DNA from: Meconema thalassinum
Lineage: Eukaryota > Arthropoda > Insecta > Orthoptera > Tettigoniidae
Direction of reading: 5' to 3'
Assembly (NCBI GenBank): GCA_946902985.2
Contig: OX336391.1
Coordinates: 195,798,289-195,862,288, forward strand
Length of the DNA stretch: 64,000 nt
Shown here: positions 34,126 through 46,009 of the stretch, piece by piece
Numbering within the stretch: position 1 is the first letter of the stretch
Layout of the letters: each line of letters starts with the position of its first letter
Translations under genes and position numbers: made by a program
Notes under the pieces: model-generated
Database searches by the model: none
Told to the model about the DNA's origin: nothing
The model's input: only the letters and a program-made list of their open reading frames with translations

Positions 34126-34535
34126 GCTTCGGTGGCGTAGTTGGTAGTATGCTGAACTGCTGTGCCCAAGATAGCGGGTTCAAACCCGGCCGAAGTCGTT
34201 GGATTTTTAAGAGCGTTAAAATCCTTCAGTATGCCTTCCATCGGAGGGGAAGTAAAGGCGGCGGTCCCATGTCATAGATTTATGGCATGTAAAAGATCCT
34301 TTCACAGACTTAACTTGTGTAAAGCAAAATTTGTTAGGTTAGATTTCGTCAGAACGCTCTATCAAAGTTCCAACGTTCACCACTAGGTATCATTGATATC
34401 TGGTGGCGAAAGTTAGAACTACTTGAAATTGAATGGAACTTGTAGCTCGCCCTTTAGGGTGTCCGCTGGAAGCAGCTACAGACTCAGGCGAGCCGAACAT
34501 GTCCTCGTACACTCCCGGCACTAAGAGCCATACGA

Positions 34536-34566
<31 letters not shown>

Positions 34567-34567
34567 A
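34126..34567 (+). mobile_element. SINE family A with 11-bp target duplication
   Basis: Head 'gcttcggtggcgtagttggt', box B 'gggttcaaaccc', end in 'acactcccggcactaagagc' and a (TAAA)n tract. 'agtacataact' flanks it at 34115-34125 and 34568-34578. Confidence 0.93.
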
Positions 34568-34670
34568 AGTACATAACTTATTAAAAACATTGCCGTTTCT
34601 AAATAAGCCTTCAACAGTTGGCAGTCAAAGTGAAAGGACGTGTTTTTCCCGAGCTCTCAGGTGTGCTGAA

Positions 34671-35679
34671 ATGGGTTGTTCTCTGGAGTGTTATCGGGCG
34701 AGGATCGGACTGTGGTATGCGAAGGGTAGTCGGGATTTCCGGTGTTTGTGTGCGCGTACGGGACCTAGCAACTTGTGGTTCATAGCCCTAGTGATAGCTG
34801 CATTACTAGTTATTGGTGGAGTGGAAGTGAATCCAGGGCCTGTTACTCCAAATGTGAATCAGGCAAATGATCCAGTGGCAGCTTTAAAGTGTTCGACGTG
34901 CAGTAAAACATTGAAGAATGGTGTTCAGTGTGGATTATGTGAGAAATGGTTTCACTTCGGCTGTATTAAGGTCAAGAAGGAGGATTGTGATGTCGGAAAT
35001 TGATTTTGTAAAGTATGTGATACGCTAGACTGTTTGAGGGTGCAAATCAAAGCAAGGGATCAAATAATACAGGAACTTAGAGCAAAGCTTCGTGAATCAG
35101 AAGAAACGGTGAAGGATGTGACTGAACGGCTTTCTACTGGGATCCGTGTGGAAGAGGGCGTGCAGGAGCAAACTGAGGATGACGTTATCATAATGGGTGA
35201 TTCTATGATACGATGGAGTGCGAATATCTTGAGGAAATCAGGTGCGAAAGTGCGGTGTTATCCGGGCATTAAAATTGACCAGCTTGCCCAAAAACTGGAA
35301 GAAGCAAATGTAGAAGACTGACGAAGTTAAAGTGTTGTTGCTCCATGTTGGGACGAACGATTTGAAGAAGAGGGCTACAGCTGATTACATCATGGGGGAG
35401 CTCTACGAACTAGGCAGAAAAGCTAAAAGCAAGTTTAGAAATGCAAAAATTATAATAAGTGGCAATGTTCGGCGGGGAGATGTTCCGTTAAGGCGAATTA
35501 AGACTGTAAATGATCGCATGGACTGGGTATGTGCACAACTGGGATTAGTGTACGTAGAAGCTGACTGCTGGATTGGTGGCCGTGACTTCGCCCGAGACGG
35601 GCTGCATCTAAATCGACGGGGCGCTTTCAACTTGGGGAGCCTACATGACAGGGTCATCGGTTCATGCCGGCTTTTGTGA
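34671..35679 (+). pseudogene. LINE ORF1: 2A-like peptide, PHD finger, SGNH esterase (broken)
   Basis: The ATG at 34671 is chosen because the frame upstream lacks another ATG. Residues 44-57 form a 2A-like segment ending 'GGVEVNPGP'. A C4HC3 PHD finger follows (C74, C77, C87, C90, H95, C98, then C113 and C116). A TGA at codon 111 stands where 'NWFCKVC' would have its tryptophan. After a short coiled-coil-like stretch comes an SGNH/GDSL hydrolase: 'GDSM' (about 35196), 'GTND' (35350-35361) and 'DGLHLNRRG' near the end. One extra T near 35320 shifts the frame before 'LLLHVGTND'. In this LINE group the 2A-like sequence can separate or retarget ORF1 and the esterase aids RNP function; its activity here is untested. 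Last codon TGA at 35677. Confidence 0.88.
34800..34841 (+). other. 2A-like ribosome-skipping sequence
   Basis: Encodes 'ALLVIGGVEVNPGP'. The NPGP ending and the Glu three residues before Pro match the 2A consensus; the usual Asp before V-E is Gly here. Skipping would occur between Gly and the last Pro (codon at 34839). Confidence 0.82.
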
Positions 35680-38600
35680 GGAGGAGCACAGAGGTTGCCA
35701 GCCGAAGGGAACAGAAGGAGCTATTTCGAGATATTTGCTGCGGAGGTAAGACTCTAAGATTACTGCAGGTTAATTGTCAGAGTTTAGGAAAAAAAATAAT
35801 TGAATTTTGGAATCTTGTAGAGACGTATTCTCCGGACATTGTCATTGCAACTGAATCTTGGTTATATGAGGACATAATTAGTAGCGAAATAATTCAAGGG
35901 ACCTACGAAATGTACAGAAGGGATCGGGGGAAGCGAGGTGGTGGGCTATTTATTTGTGTGCGCAAAAATATAGCTAGTTTCATAAAGTGGGCTGATATGG
36001 ATCATGAAATGTTATGTGTACAAATTTCGGATAAAGGAAATAAATTCCCTCTTTAGGTGATAGGGGCGTATAGAGCAACGAAAGATAACTTTTCTCTCCT
36101 CGAAATACTGTATGATAAAACTTGTACGGGTAATGCTATGAAAAAGAGCATAATAATTGCTGGAGATTTAAACCTCCCCAAAGTAGACTGGTCTGGTGTG
36201 TCAACTAGCTGTGGTCAAGCTCAGAGCGCTGCAAATAAATTCTAAAGGGAGGGGGGATTTTCCCAAGTAGTTGACTTCCCAACTGGAGACAGTAATACCT
36301 TAGATGTTTATCTCGTAAGGCCTGTAGAGCTGTATATTAACTGTCTGCAAGTACCAGGAATTAGTGACCATTCTGGAGTTGAACTAAATATTAGATATGG
36401 TGACATTACAAAATTAGACTCTGATGTAGCAAAAAAGATCATATTCCAGTATCGCAGGGCGGATCAGGGCAAGTTTCATGGGTATTTGAATGAGCTATTT
36501 GTAGGATGGGCATCGGAAGGAAATCACATTAATATCCTGTGGACTAACTTTTTGAAAATTTTAAAGAGCGCTGTTGATAAATTTGTCCCATTTAAATTGC
36601 TGAAACAAAACCCAGATCCTGAGTATTACACACGAGAAATTAGGAGTCTAAAAAGGAAAATTAGGAAATTATACGATAAAAGACATGATAGTGACAAGTA
36701 CATGTTGAAATTTAATTCCTTATCAAGAGAGTTCGTCTTAAAAAAAGAGGGCTGCTCATGACAGCTATATGCAAGGTTTACTTGGTTCGGGAGGCGATGG
36801 GTGGAAAAAAAATACAGTTATGTTAGAAGAAGAAAGGGAAATTCAAATAATTTGTCGATGATAATGTCCGGTGACGGTAAATTAATTACTGCGAATCAGG
36901 CCATTGCTAATGAATTAAATGTCTTTTACGGTAGGGTGTTCAATAAATCCAATAGCTGTGTGTTGGACCTTAACGACGAATCAGGGGCTCCCCTGTTCCA
37001 AATAAACCAGTCAGCAATTGTAAAGCTAATACAAAAATTACGTTTCAATGTATCAAAGGGTCCTGATAATATTGTTAGTGAAGTACTTAAACTAGGAGGT
37101 AGGGCCGAGGCACGATACTTGGAGGTGATGTTTAATGTGTCCATAAACAATGCGCAAATCCCAGATGACTGGAAGAGAGCTACGGTAGTCCCAATATTTA
37201 AGGGAGGGAGCAGACTTGAATTGGGCAACTACAGGCCTGTTAGCCTTACGTCCATCGTTTGTAAACAGATGGAGCATCTCATTTGCGACTACTTGAGGGA
37301 ACAGTGGGAAACATTATCATGGTTTAATGATAGGCAACATGGATATCGGAAAGGTTTCTCATGCGAGAGTCAGATGCTATCACTTTTTCAAGACATTAGC
37401 GAATCGTTAGACCATGGAGTTTCAGTCGACGCCGTAGTTATAGATTTTGTGAAGGCATTTGATGTCGTGCCGCATGACATGCTACTCCATAAATTAGCTT
37501 CGACGAAGATTGATAGAAGAGTAATTTTATGGTTCCAAGAATTTTTGACGGGTCGTTCCCAGAAAGTGAAAGTCGAAGGCATATTCTCGGATGAAATCAC
37601 CGTAACGTCGGGTATCCCTCAGGGCAGCGTAATCGGAACTTTGTTATTTTTGGCGTTTATAAATGACTTACCAAATTGGATTCGTAGTGACTGTCGATTG
37701 TTTGCGGATGATTGTGTAATATAACGAAAGATACATGACTCACAAGACAATGCAGTGCTTCAAGAGGACCTGAACCTGGTCTATAAGTGGGCGATTGTAA
37801 ATAAAATGAAAATAAACACAAGAAAATGTAGTCTCTTAAAAATAGGGAAAGTGCGAAGGCAGGATTTTCAATATAACATTGGCTCGGAAATACTTGTAGA
37901 AGAAGATTCTTGCAAATATTTGGGCGTTCACGTAAGGAAATGAAAATCCACAGCCTGCTTCCAGTCTCCGACCGGGTCAGGAATGGAATGAATGAAGCCC
38001 CCATCTAGCGACGAGGATATGAACTGTGCCGGCTGCCGAGGCCTGACGCACTCCTCTGGGGCAATGATTAAATGAATGACAGATGAAATGAAATGATAGT
38101 GGAGAGTGTTGCTGGAATGAAATTTTGACAGGGAAAACCGGAGTACCCGGAGAAAAACCTGTCTGCCTCCGTTCTGTCCAGCACAGATCTCACATGGAGT
38201 GACCGGGATTTGAACCACGGACCCAGCGGTGAGAGGCCAGCGTGCTGCCGCCTAAGCCACGGAGGCTCCGTTCACGTAAGGAATGATATGAAATGGAGTA
38301 GTCATGTAGGATGTGTAGTTTCAAAAGCTTACAAATCCCTGCACTTTGTAATGAGGGCATTAAAAGGAAGTAGTACCTCAGCTAAAGAATTAGGCTATTT
38401 GTCACTTGTAAGACCTATTCTGGAATACGCCTCGGCGGTTTGGGATCCATATCAAGTAGGGCTCATCAATGAGTTGGAAATGGTACAAAGAAAGGCCGCT
38501 AGATTTGTGCTCAGTGACTTTAATCCCAGGAGCAGTGTGAGCCGTATGTTAAAGAAACTTGGGTGGGAATCACTGGAGGCTAGGAGGATGAAATCTAGAC

Positions 38601-38866
38601 TCTGCGCTATGTACAGCACGTATACAAATCAACCAGCATGGGGTGAGCTTAGCAAACGATTGGGAAAGCCCACTTACATGGGTAGGAGCGATCATCATTT
38701 CAAAGTTAAGGGCCGACCACAGCGAACAAATTATGGTAAATATTCTTTTGTAAACCGTGCCATTGATAACTGGAACTCTCTACCTGCCGCAGTCTTAGAG
38801 CCTTTTCCCAAACATATAGGTGTGTTTAAGAAAAGACTGACTATTTGTGTAAATACTCCAGTTTAA
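35664..38866 (+). pseudogene. LINE ORF2: endonuclease and reverse transcriptase (broken)
   Basis: The ATG at 35664 overlaps the end of ORF1 by 16 bp in another frame. The AP-endonuclease part has 'LLQVNCQSL', 'ATESWL', 'IAGDLNLPKVDW' and 'SDHSGV'. The RT part has 'SKGPDNI', 'NYRPVSLTS', 'HGYRKGFSCESQ', 'VIDFVKAFDVV', 'GIPQGSVIGTLLF' and the catalytic 'FADDCVI'. The C-terminal region has 'RPILEYASAVWDP' and 'AIDNWNSLPAAV'. In-frame stops lie at about 36054, 36243 and 37722. Two frame changes at A-runs (about 36738 and 36803) compensate each other. A SINE interrupts it at 37939-38269. All other blocks stay in one frame, so decay is recent in indel terms. It encodes target-primed reverse transcription functions. 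Confidence 0.9.
37939..38269 (-). mobile_element. SINE family B inserted in LINE ORF2, 13-bp target duplication
   Basis: Same family and orientation as 33701-34035. 'gttcacgtaagga' lies at 37926-37938 and 38270-38282. Removing it rejoins the ORF2 sequence at 'GVHVR' in one frame. Confidence 0.95.
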
Positions 38867-38983
38867 TTGATGTATAATTGTTATTGAATTGTTATGTATA
38901 ATTATTTATTTGTTATGTATGTCCAATTTGCCACCGGGGGCCACACCCTCCATTGCAAATAAATGAATGAATGAATGAATGAA

Positions 38984-39365
38984 CTATGTCTCCCAGAATA
39001 AAATACTGTATCATTTATGAATGATTCATTCACTCTCAGTGGTATTATATAAACTTAATAAGCATAATACAGTATTAATGAAGGAATTCTGCAGTATAAT
39101 TTACTGCTTCGAACCTCAAGCTCTCTATAAAATAACCAAAAGAGATGGATGTAATTATACTCAAACTTTGGTTTGTATATCAACGTACATACTGCATCAA
39201 GATTCTTGCTAGAGGGAGCGTTGAATACATTTCTCACGGTTAACATTGTGACGCCATCAACAAAGTGACTATGCAACAATGCATGGCAATATTTGAAATG
39301 AGCACAACCATAACGTGGATCATAAATTATTCATTCATTGTCTAGATTTCTGTGTGCTTGTTGCG
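38984..39365. other. No feature recognised
   Basis: AT-rich flank between the LINE and a transposase fossil. Confidence 0.4.
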
Positions 39366-39487
39366 ATGTCACAGAAATGGAAAGCGTATTCTGTGACTGA
39401 TAAACTAAAATTATTGATCGTGTGAAGAATGGTGAAATGAAAGCAAGTTTATCATGCGAGGGTGGTGTTTCTGAAGGAACAATTTGA
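39366..39487 (+). pseudogene. pogo/Tigger-type transposase N-terminal fossil (Psq-like HTH)
   Basis: The ATG at 39366 begins 'MSQKWKAYSVTDKLKLL'. After a 1-bp loss the next frame gives 'DRVKNGEMKASLSCEGGVSE' and 'GTI', then a stop. The pattern K-x(2)-Y-S-V-x-D-K-L-x(4)-D-R-V-K-N-G-E-x-K-A-S-L-S-x(2)-x-G-V-S-E-G-T-I is the usual DNA-binding start of pogo/Tigger transposases. Only about 40 residues remain; the CENP-B and DDE parts are missing. The fragment is too short for any ordinary ORF search. The frameshift lies near 39410. Confidence 0.72.
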
Positions 39488-39489
39488 GT

Positions 39490-40538
39490 TATGTTTGTCC
39501 AATTGCTGTACCGTACCTTATTTGGTAAGTTTCTTCAATGTTTTACAATATGTACTTCTAATGATCTTTAAATTTAAATACAGTTCAGTATATAGTACAA
39601 TAACTATGTATAATACCGCATTGCATTATGTGTTCTTCCTAACTTTCCATGCGTAGTTTGTCATTACACGGCTCACTCTCGATATACTGAACCCTACGGT
39701 ATTAGGCTGACTGGTGTCGAACCTGGATCTCTGGAAAAATGAGAACAGACTAGAGATGCCAGTAAGAAACGAACCCAAGGTCTTTTGAGGGAGTTTAAGC
39801 TATAAAAACCCCTAGAAAGAGGACACAGTAAATCACTGTTGTGATATAAACAAATTCTGATATTATTTGATAACATAATGTAGAAAACATAAGCAGAATA
39901 CGGCAGTAATGGGCTGTAAGATGCATACGATCCTGGACTTAGCGCAGAAAGTGGGAACTCTTGACAGGTTACAAATGAGGCTGGAATATAGGCGTGGATT
40001 CCTGTCGCCCTGCCAGTCACTGGGATCTATTTACGCTGTCTGAGAGAAGGGGGGACAGTAATATATGGTCAAGTGAATCCCCTACACATAATAGGAAGCC
40101 CAGTGGGGTGGGGATATGCCAGAATAATTTAATGATTACTCGTGATTGGAGTAACTCAGAGACATGAGAATTGCACCTACGTGAATGAATTGCCAGGAGG
40201 TTAATTATCAAGCCGTAAAATATCGAAATCGAGGCATATTTAACGTAACGGGCAAGGACACTGGGGGAATAAGTCCAGCGCAATACTATGACCATGCCAT
40301 GGGGGAAGAACCACTGACGCGGCGTGGGTACGCGCTGGGAAAGGGCAATTAATATTAATTAATTGACCGATCGATCCTCGTGCGCACAGGCAGATATGTA
40401 ATCGGCAAGGCAAGACGGACCAGGAAAAAGCCATTTCAAGACTAGAGAAGCGCGGAGAGAGGAGATGAAGCTCCAAGGAAATTTTAGACCTACCTTTCGG
40501 CTCCAAACAGATATAAGGTCAGTGGAGCAAGCAGTCGA
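39490..40538. other. No gene recognised
   Basis: Unassigned sequence. Minus-strand frames at 39694-40506 do not resemble known proteins. Confidence 0.4.
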
Positions 40539-40672
40539 GGTCAGTTGAACCATAGTCTAGTGCGGAGCGCACGTCGCCCGAGTTTAGGAGGTGACGCTGG
40601 CGGACTTTAATATTTTGAGTGTTCAACATATTAACCATGCAGTATAACGCACTAATTAAGAACAATTAATAT
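40539..40672 (+). repeat. Left copy of a 135-bp direct repeat flanking a LINE fragment
   Basis: Shares 'tgcggagcgcacgtcgcc', 'accatgcagt.taacgcac' and 'agaacaattaat' in order with 41188-41321, at roughly 80% by eye. Confidence 0.85.
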
Positions 40673-41187
40673 AGCAAGGAAAGCCTTCCTACAAAAAAGG
40701 AATCTGTTGACATCGAATATAGATTTAGGTATTAGGAAGTCATTTTTGAAAGCCTTTGTATGGAGCGTGGCGCTCTATGGAAGTGAAACTTGGACTATTG
40801 GTGCAGCAGAAAAGAGGAGAATTGAAGCATTTGAAATGTGGTGTTACAAGAGAATGATGAAGATCAGATGGGTAGATAGGGTTACAAACGAAGAGGTATT
40901 AAGGCGAGTGGGAGAGGAGAGATGTTTCTGGCGACTGCTAATGAAGAGAAGAGATAGGTTGGTAGGACACATACTAAGACACCCAGGAATAGCAAGCTTA
41001 GTTATGGAAGGAAGGGTCGAGGACAAGAACTGTAGGGGTAGACCAAGGTTAGAATATGTTAAACAGATTGCCTCGGATGTAGGGTGTGGTAGCTATGTAG
41101 AGATGAAACGATTAGCTCAGGACAGGGAGGCATGGAGGGCTGCATCAAACCAGTCAAAAGACTGAAGACTCAAACACAACACAATAT
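40671..41187 (+). pseudogene. LINE 3' fragment: RT C-terminal region
   Basis: The open frame begins 'IARKAFLQKRNLLTSNIDLG' and continues 'ALYGSETWTIGAAEKRRIEA', 'FEMWCYKRMMKI', 'VTNEEVLRRVGEE', 'RLVGHILRHPG' and 'DREAWRAASNQSKD', then a stop at 41163-41165. A short 'caaacacaacacaa' tail follows. This C-terminal pattern (LYGSETW, RLEAFEMW, GH-ILR, GRPRLEY) is common in insect endonuclease-RT LINEs of the RTE-like kind. The catalytic RT core is missing (5' truncation at about 40671). The retained part is free of stops, which suggests a young copy. A second, decayed copy of its end lies at 49483. Confidence 0.82.
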
Positions 41188-41321
41188 AGCCAGTTGTACC
41201 ATATTCTTGTGCGGAGCGCACGTCGCCTGAGTCCAGAGAGGGGCGCGCGCACTTTAACATATTTAGTGTTCATCATTATAGTAACCATGCAGTGTAACGC
41301 ACAAGTGAGAACAATTAATAA
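41188..41321 (+). repeat. Right copy of the 135-bp direct repeat
   Basis: Aligns with 40539-40672 from 'agttgtaccatattcttgtg' to 'agaacaattaataag'. The LINE fragment lies exactly between the two copies. Confidence 0.85.
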
Positions 41322-44300
41322 GTACAGTCGTGCCATACTTTTATAGTCGGCAGTACAAGTGATTAATATTGAGTACGCAGTAAATGTACGGTGTGGTGCA
41401 CAAGTTAAGACAATGTCATATTAGGTCAATCGTACCTCATGACGAGGAGATATTATGTGGTATCATAATAATGTACGTGGGACTATCCAAGGTTTTGTTA
41501 TAAGCAGATCATTCAAGGAGACTGTAAGTTCAGTCGAAGGACAATTGAAAGTGGTAATTGTACAAGTACAATGTACAATGGACGAGCGCAATATATAAGC
41601 TATTGGTTAGACATAACAATAGGATGTCGAACTGTGCAGGTATAAACTTTGTTATACGGGTGATGCATTTTCGCAGGGATACCATTTTAATTAATGTTCA
41701 GGACGGTATGAAAGCATATATATGCTATATCGGGAAATTATCAAAGGATAGGAATTGATATACATTGGGGACCGCTAGGAATCGTCAGTTGCAGTGTATC
41801 AAGACTTTCAAACGAGATACGGGGGTATTCGTGGAGGAAAGATCTTCAACGCCTGCATTTCTGAAATTCTGCAAAGAAGAGTCAACCAGTAAGAAATGTA
41901 CATAGTGATCGAGTGATTTTTAGTGATGGTTATTTAAAAATGTGTAAATTACCAGTGTAATAATTAATATAACGTGTTTTGTGGAAAAGGAAGCGATAGC
42001 TTCGACATGAAGAAGCAGAGTGCAGTGTGTTTTGTAATGGAAAAATTATGTAAAATGTGTGTGGAAAGTGTAATAATGCCTTGCTAATTTGCAAATGATT
42101 GCAGGCATTAACGGAAAGAATGTGTGGTCGGAGCCGCCGGATTAACCAATGTATGTGCCCTAAACCATGATTTTGTAGTGAATGTGCGGTCCACTGTATG
42201 TTGAGTAATTTAAAAATTGTAGAATATGCCAATGAGAGTCAAATTTGGGAGGTAGAACTTTCAGATATTAATGTTGTGTTGATTTTAGTCAAGTTAAGAT
42301 GTCTGTAAATCGTTACCACTAACGTAGAAATGACAATTGAGTTAAATAGAAAGTTAACGTAACGAACACGGATGTTCGGTTATTGATTATATAAATACGG
42401 TCACGTTGTGTCGGAGTAGGGGAAATTTATGTCAGTAATAATAATAAGAAGATTAAATACACATCAGGGAAAAATGTTTGTAAGCCAAATATATGCTAAT
42501 TTGAATAACTGTGTATCCAAGCAGTAGTATTACAAGTGATGGGCCAAGCAAAGGAATTTAATATCAGGGTATATTATGATAATGGAAAGAAATATGCAAG
42601 GAGATAGGAACTGGAAGTGTTTAATAGTGAATTGAATCGCACCTTGATGAATAAGCTTATAAGAGTAATTGGTAGAGATTATCTTATTAATTAAAGGACG
42701 GGATCATCTCACAATGGTCAAGGAAGCCAAGTAGTCTAATCGACGTGTGAAATCTCGTATAGCCAAGGGCATACAGAGAGATATTATTGCAATCGAGCGT
42801 ATTTAGTGAGGAGATCCTAGCTCTGAGTATTGCTATGAAACGTTCCGGGTTCGAATCCAGTGGTGCATGGGAGGATAACATGGACACCTCAGCATGACAC
42901 CTGATATCGACCGAGAACTAGCTATTGTGTGAATAAATTCAGCTCCTGGGAGTGAATTTGGACGGCAGGAATTTGCCCTGACCGTGTTCTTTGACAAAAT
43001 ATGCCGGCTATTCCAAATTGACATGTGGTTGATGAATCTCGTTTCCTTCATATAAATGTAAATGGACCTTTTGAGGCCAGCTATTAATATCCTAATGTTA
43101 GGAATAAATGCTTAAACAATTCCCTATTCCGTCTTGCATTCAGTATGAGTTAGATCATCTGTGTTGTGTAGGTCACTGAGGCGGCACTATTGTATTTGAA
43201 GCCACGGGCTAATGCTTGGAAAGGAAAGGGACGTGAGGGAGTAACGAGCTCTTGTTACCGCCCGCCGCGGAAGCCCATTGTATTCAGGAAGGGTCGGGGG
43301 GAACAGACCGTTCCCTACCCAGGCTTGGAGGATAATGTTTAAAGTGGAAAAACTATGAAACCCTGTTGTTATAAAATAATCATTGTAGTATTGTATAATG
43401 AATATATATGGTTTGAGACACATTGATAATTAAGGATCATTCTGATAACTTAATATTAGGCAAACTTGAGCTGTTAAAAGTTGCATTTTTATACTGACAT
43501 TGTCACCTATTTCCGAAGATGGATACCAGATGTCACACGCTACGTCCACGCAAGGGTAGCATAAAATCCCAGCCGACACAGCGGTAATGAAATCATTATG
43601 AAAGTCAACGCATTACGGCATACAGTGGAGCTACAAAAAGGGTAGAATTACAAGTAACAGTGGAGTTGCAAGTAAATCTGATGTGCAACTCATAAATTGG
43701 ATAATGCATGGTAGAGCATTTTGGTGGGAAGAGAAATACAGAACATAATTGTACGCATAATGTAAAGTAAAAATGTGTTGATAATGAGTAACTAGATTGC
43801 GAAATTAAAGTGGTCACAATAAGTGACGTAAGATCGTAAGAACAGTTGTGTGTGTATTTTACCAGTGCATCAGTGCACTTGAGAGTGAATTTCATGTTAA
43901 TCTAATGGTAAATAATTCAATAATCATTTGGATTTGCGAGGATAAATTGCGAATAATAGTGTATTGAAGGAATAAGTTTTGCATTGTTTTTGTGTATTAT
44001 TGTCGGGATTGTGTTTTTGTTTGTGTGAAGCCATGATTTAAAGCTCAATTAAAGTCGTTAGAATAGAGTTGTGTCTTATTATTGTAGAGTTGATACCTCT
44101 TAGTCTCAGATCAAAAATATGCAACTGCTCAGTGGGTGAACGGTACACGCCTGAGGACTGATGCTAGCTGGAGGCAGAAGCATGTTTTCCATGGAAATTA
44201 TTCACATGGGTACAACACCTCGGGCACGCTCTAAAGCGAGCGTAAAGCTCATCCCTCGACAACCGCGTTATATCGGGCTTCTGCTTATGGAAATTCTGAG

Positions 44301-45183
44301 GTAGTATTGTCCTGAGTACGTTGTAATAGCTATCATTTCCCATACTCAACGTTTCATGGAGTATAACAAGACGGATAATTACATCTTCTAGTTTATATCC
44401 CTGACACTGGAGGAAACAAAGGTCCTACGACAGAAAAATTTAAGTCAGCCTTTCCGTCTTAGTCACTAAAGTGGAGTAAATAACAGTTACTCGAAGTTCC
44501 TTGAAGATTTATATTTTTACTTACTAACATTCTAATCTATAAGCAGAAGTCAATGTTAGGACATGTTTTATCAAGGAAGGAAACCAGTGGAATTTGGGCA
44601 AAACTCCAAGAATCATAAAACAGCTGTGAAGAGAATCGTTCACCACTAATCCTTACAGAAGAGTAAGTTAAGGTACCGTGCGTATGGATACACTCCACGG
44701 TCCGTGTTGTTTGACTGGGACATAAGCATATCAGAAGGATGTGCTTCTGGTTCTATTGCGGGGGTACTGAGTGATTTGCAACCGTATCTGAGTTCATTCC
44801 ACGAATTCATTTCTGAGCCTACGTCTACATGTCAAAAGATCGATATGAATCGCAAAATTGCCTTACTGGCTGGATATGATACTTATATTTAATCTCTCAC
44901 CCTTTTGTGATGCTAAATAATATACACCCTAGTTTTATATTAGGGATGGCTTCTACCGAAGCACGAATGTTAATGCCACTAGCTCTTATAATTTCGACGT
45001 TAAACCTAAACAAACACACAAATATTACACAGACGGTTTATTGGATTATTGTACACCTCATCCGGGGTAAATACGAAGTTATAACAAAAAATACAAAATA
45101 TTCATGAAGTAAGGTTACTTTATTTAGAGATTATGTTCACGATATATACAGTCACTGCTTATAATAATAGTCTACTCTTATTG
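41322..45183. other. No gene recognised over about 3.9 kb
   Basis: Unassigned AT-rich sequence with short frames only. A box B-like 'gggttcgaatccag' near 42847 has no clear box A. No long tandem period or TIR pair was noticed. Confidence 0.45.
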
Positions 45184-45355
45184 GTTTTACGCCCTTTTGA
45201 CTAATGCAGCTTTAAGAGACGCCTAGGTGCCGGAATTTCGCCTTATAGGGGATACTTACCGTGCCAGTACGTCTACTGACAATGATCCCTCACATTTGCG
45301 CACCCTACAATGCCAACTTACTGCGCCAGGATTTGATCCTGCAACATTGGGCATA
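45184..45355 (-). mobile_element. SINE fragment, antisense, same family as 28668
   Basis: 'gacgcctaggtgccggaatt', 'cgtgccagtacgtctactga', 'aatgccaacttactgcgcca' and reverse box B 'ggatttgatcctgcaacatt' occur in the same order as at 28668-28840. Confidence 0.74.
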
Positions 45356-46009
45356 GAATAGCATTGATAAACATTCAATACTACGCATCTCACAATGTTC
45401 TTCTTTTCCAATATTTTCCTTATGATTGGCCACGCCTCCCAGCCGTATGTGGATGCGCTATCCGACTGAACCATTCTCGTTAGGTTAATTTTCCTATCTA
45501 TAAGCACAAAGAAAAATGAGCATTAACATTAAATTCACTATAGAGAATGTATTAATCTCATATAATTTATTTCAGCTACAGGGCATGACACCCACCACAA
45601 TTGGCTACAATGGTGTTCACCGACTTAAAGGCATTTAAAATTTTGCTGACACATTACTCATCAAGCATAAAAGAATATTCACGTGGCTGAAACTGGAAGA
45701 TACAGGACGCTTCTGTTATTGCCAAGCAATGATTCCGAAACCAGATTATGGATTGCAAAACATTTCCCCCTGCTTACGAAAACTATGATCACAATCTGGT
45801 TGTTATGTAATACACATTAAAGCTGAATAAGCTGAATAAATTCAAAGGCGAGAATGATGGGCAATAGATAAATTAAAAGTAAGAGATGTGAATGGTAGAT
45901 TCTAGCGGAGTATGAAGGAAGGACTTATGATGGACACTGAACGAAATTCCAGTACAGAGGAGTGCATACTTTTAAAGAATAACATTACAAATTCCGTAGA
46001 GTAATGAAT
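45356..46009. other. No feature recognised
   Basis: AT-rich spacer without repeats or TE motifs. Confidence 0.4.

Larger units (their letters stand above)
34579..38983 (+). mobile_element. CR1/L2-group LINE, two ORFs, inactive
   Basis: ORF1 with an esterase domain, ORF2 with endonuclease and RT, a short 3' UTR and a (TGAA)n tail at about 38960-38983. The TGAA tail favours an L2-like member. The 5' boundary is not fixed; the SINE duplication ends at 34578. No clear target duplication was found. ORF2 is split by a family B SINE (37939-38269). Confidence 0.88.

Noticed and set aside
39490..44100. LTR retrotransposon suggested by the 135-bp direct repeats
   Set aside because: No gag, protease, RT or integrase motif, no primer-binding site, and the repeats flank only a LINE tail.
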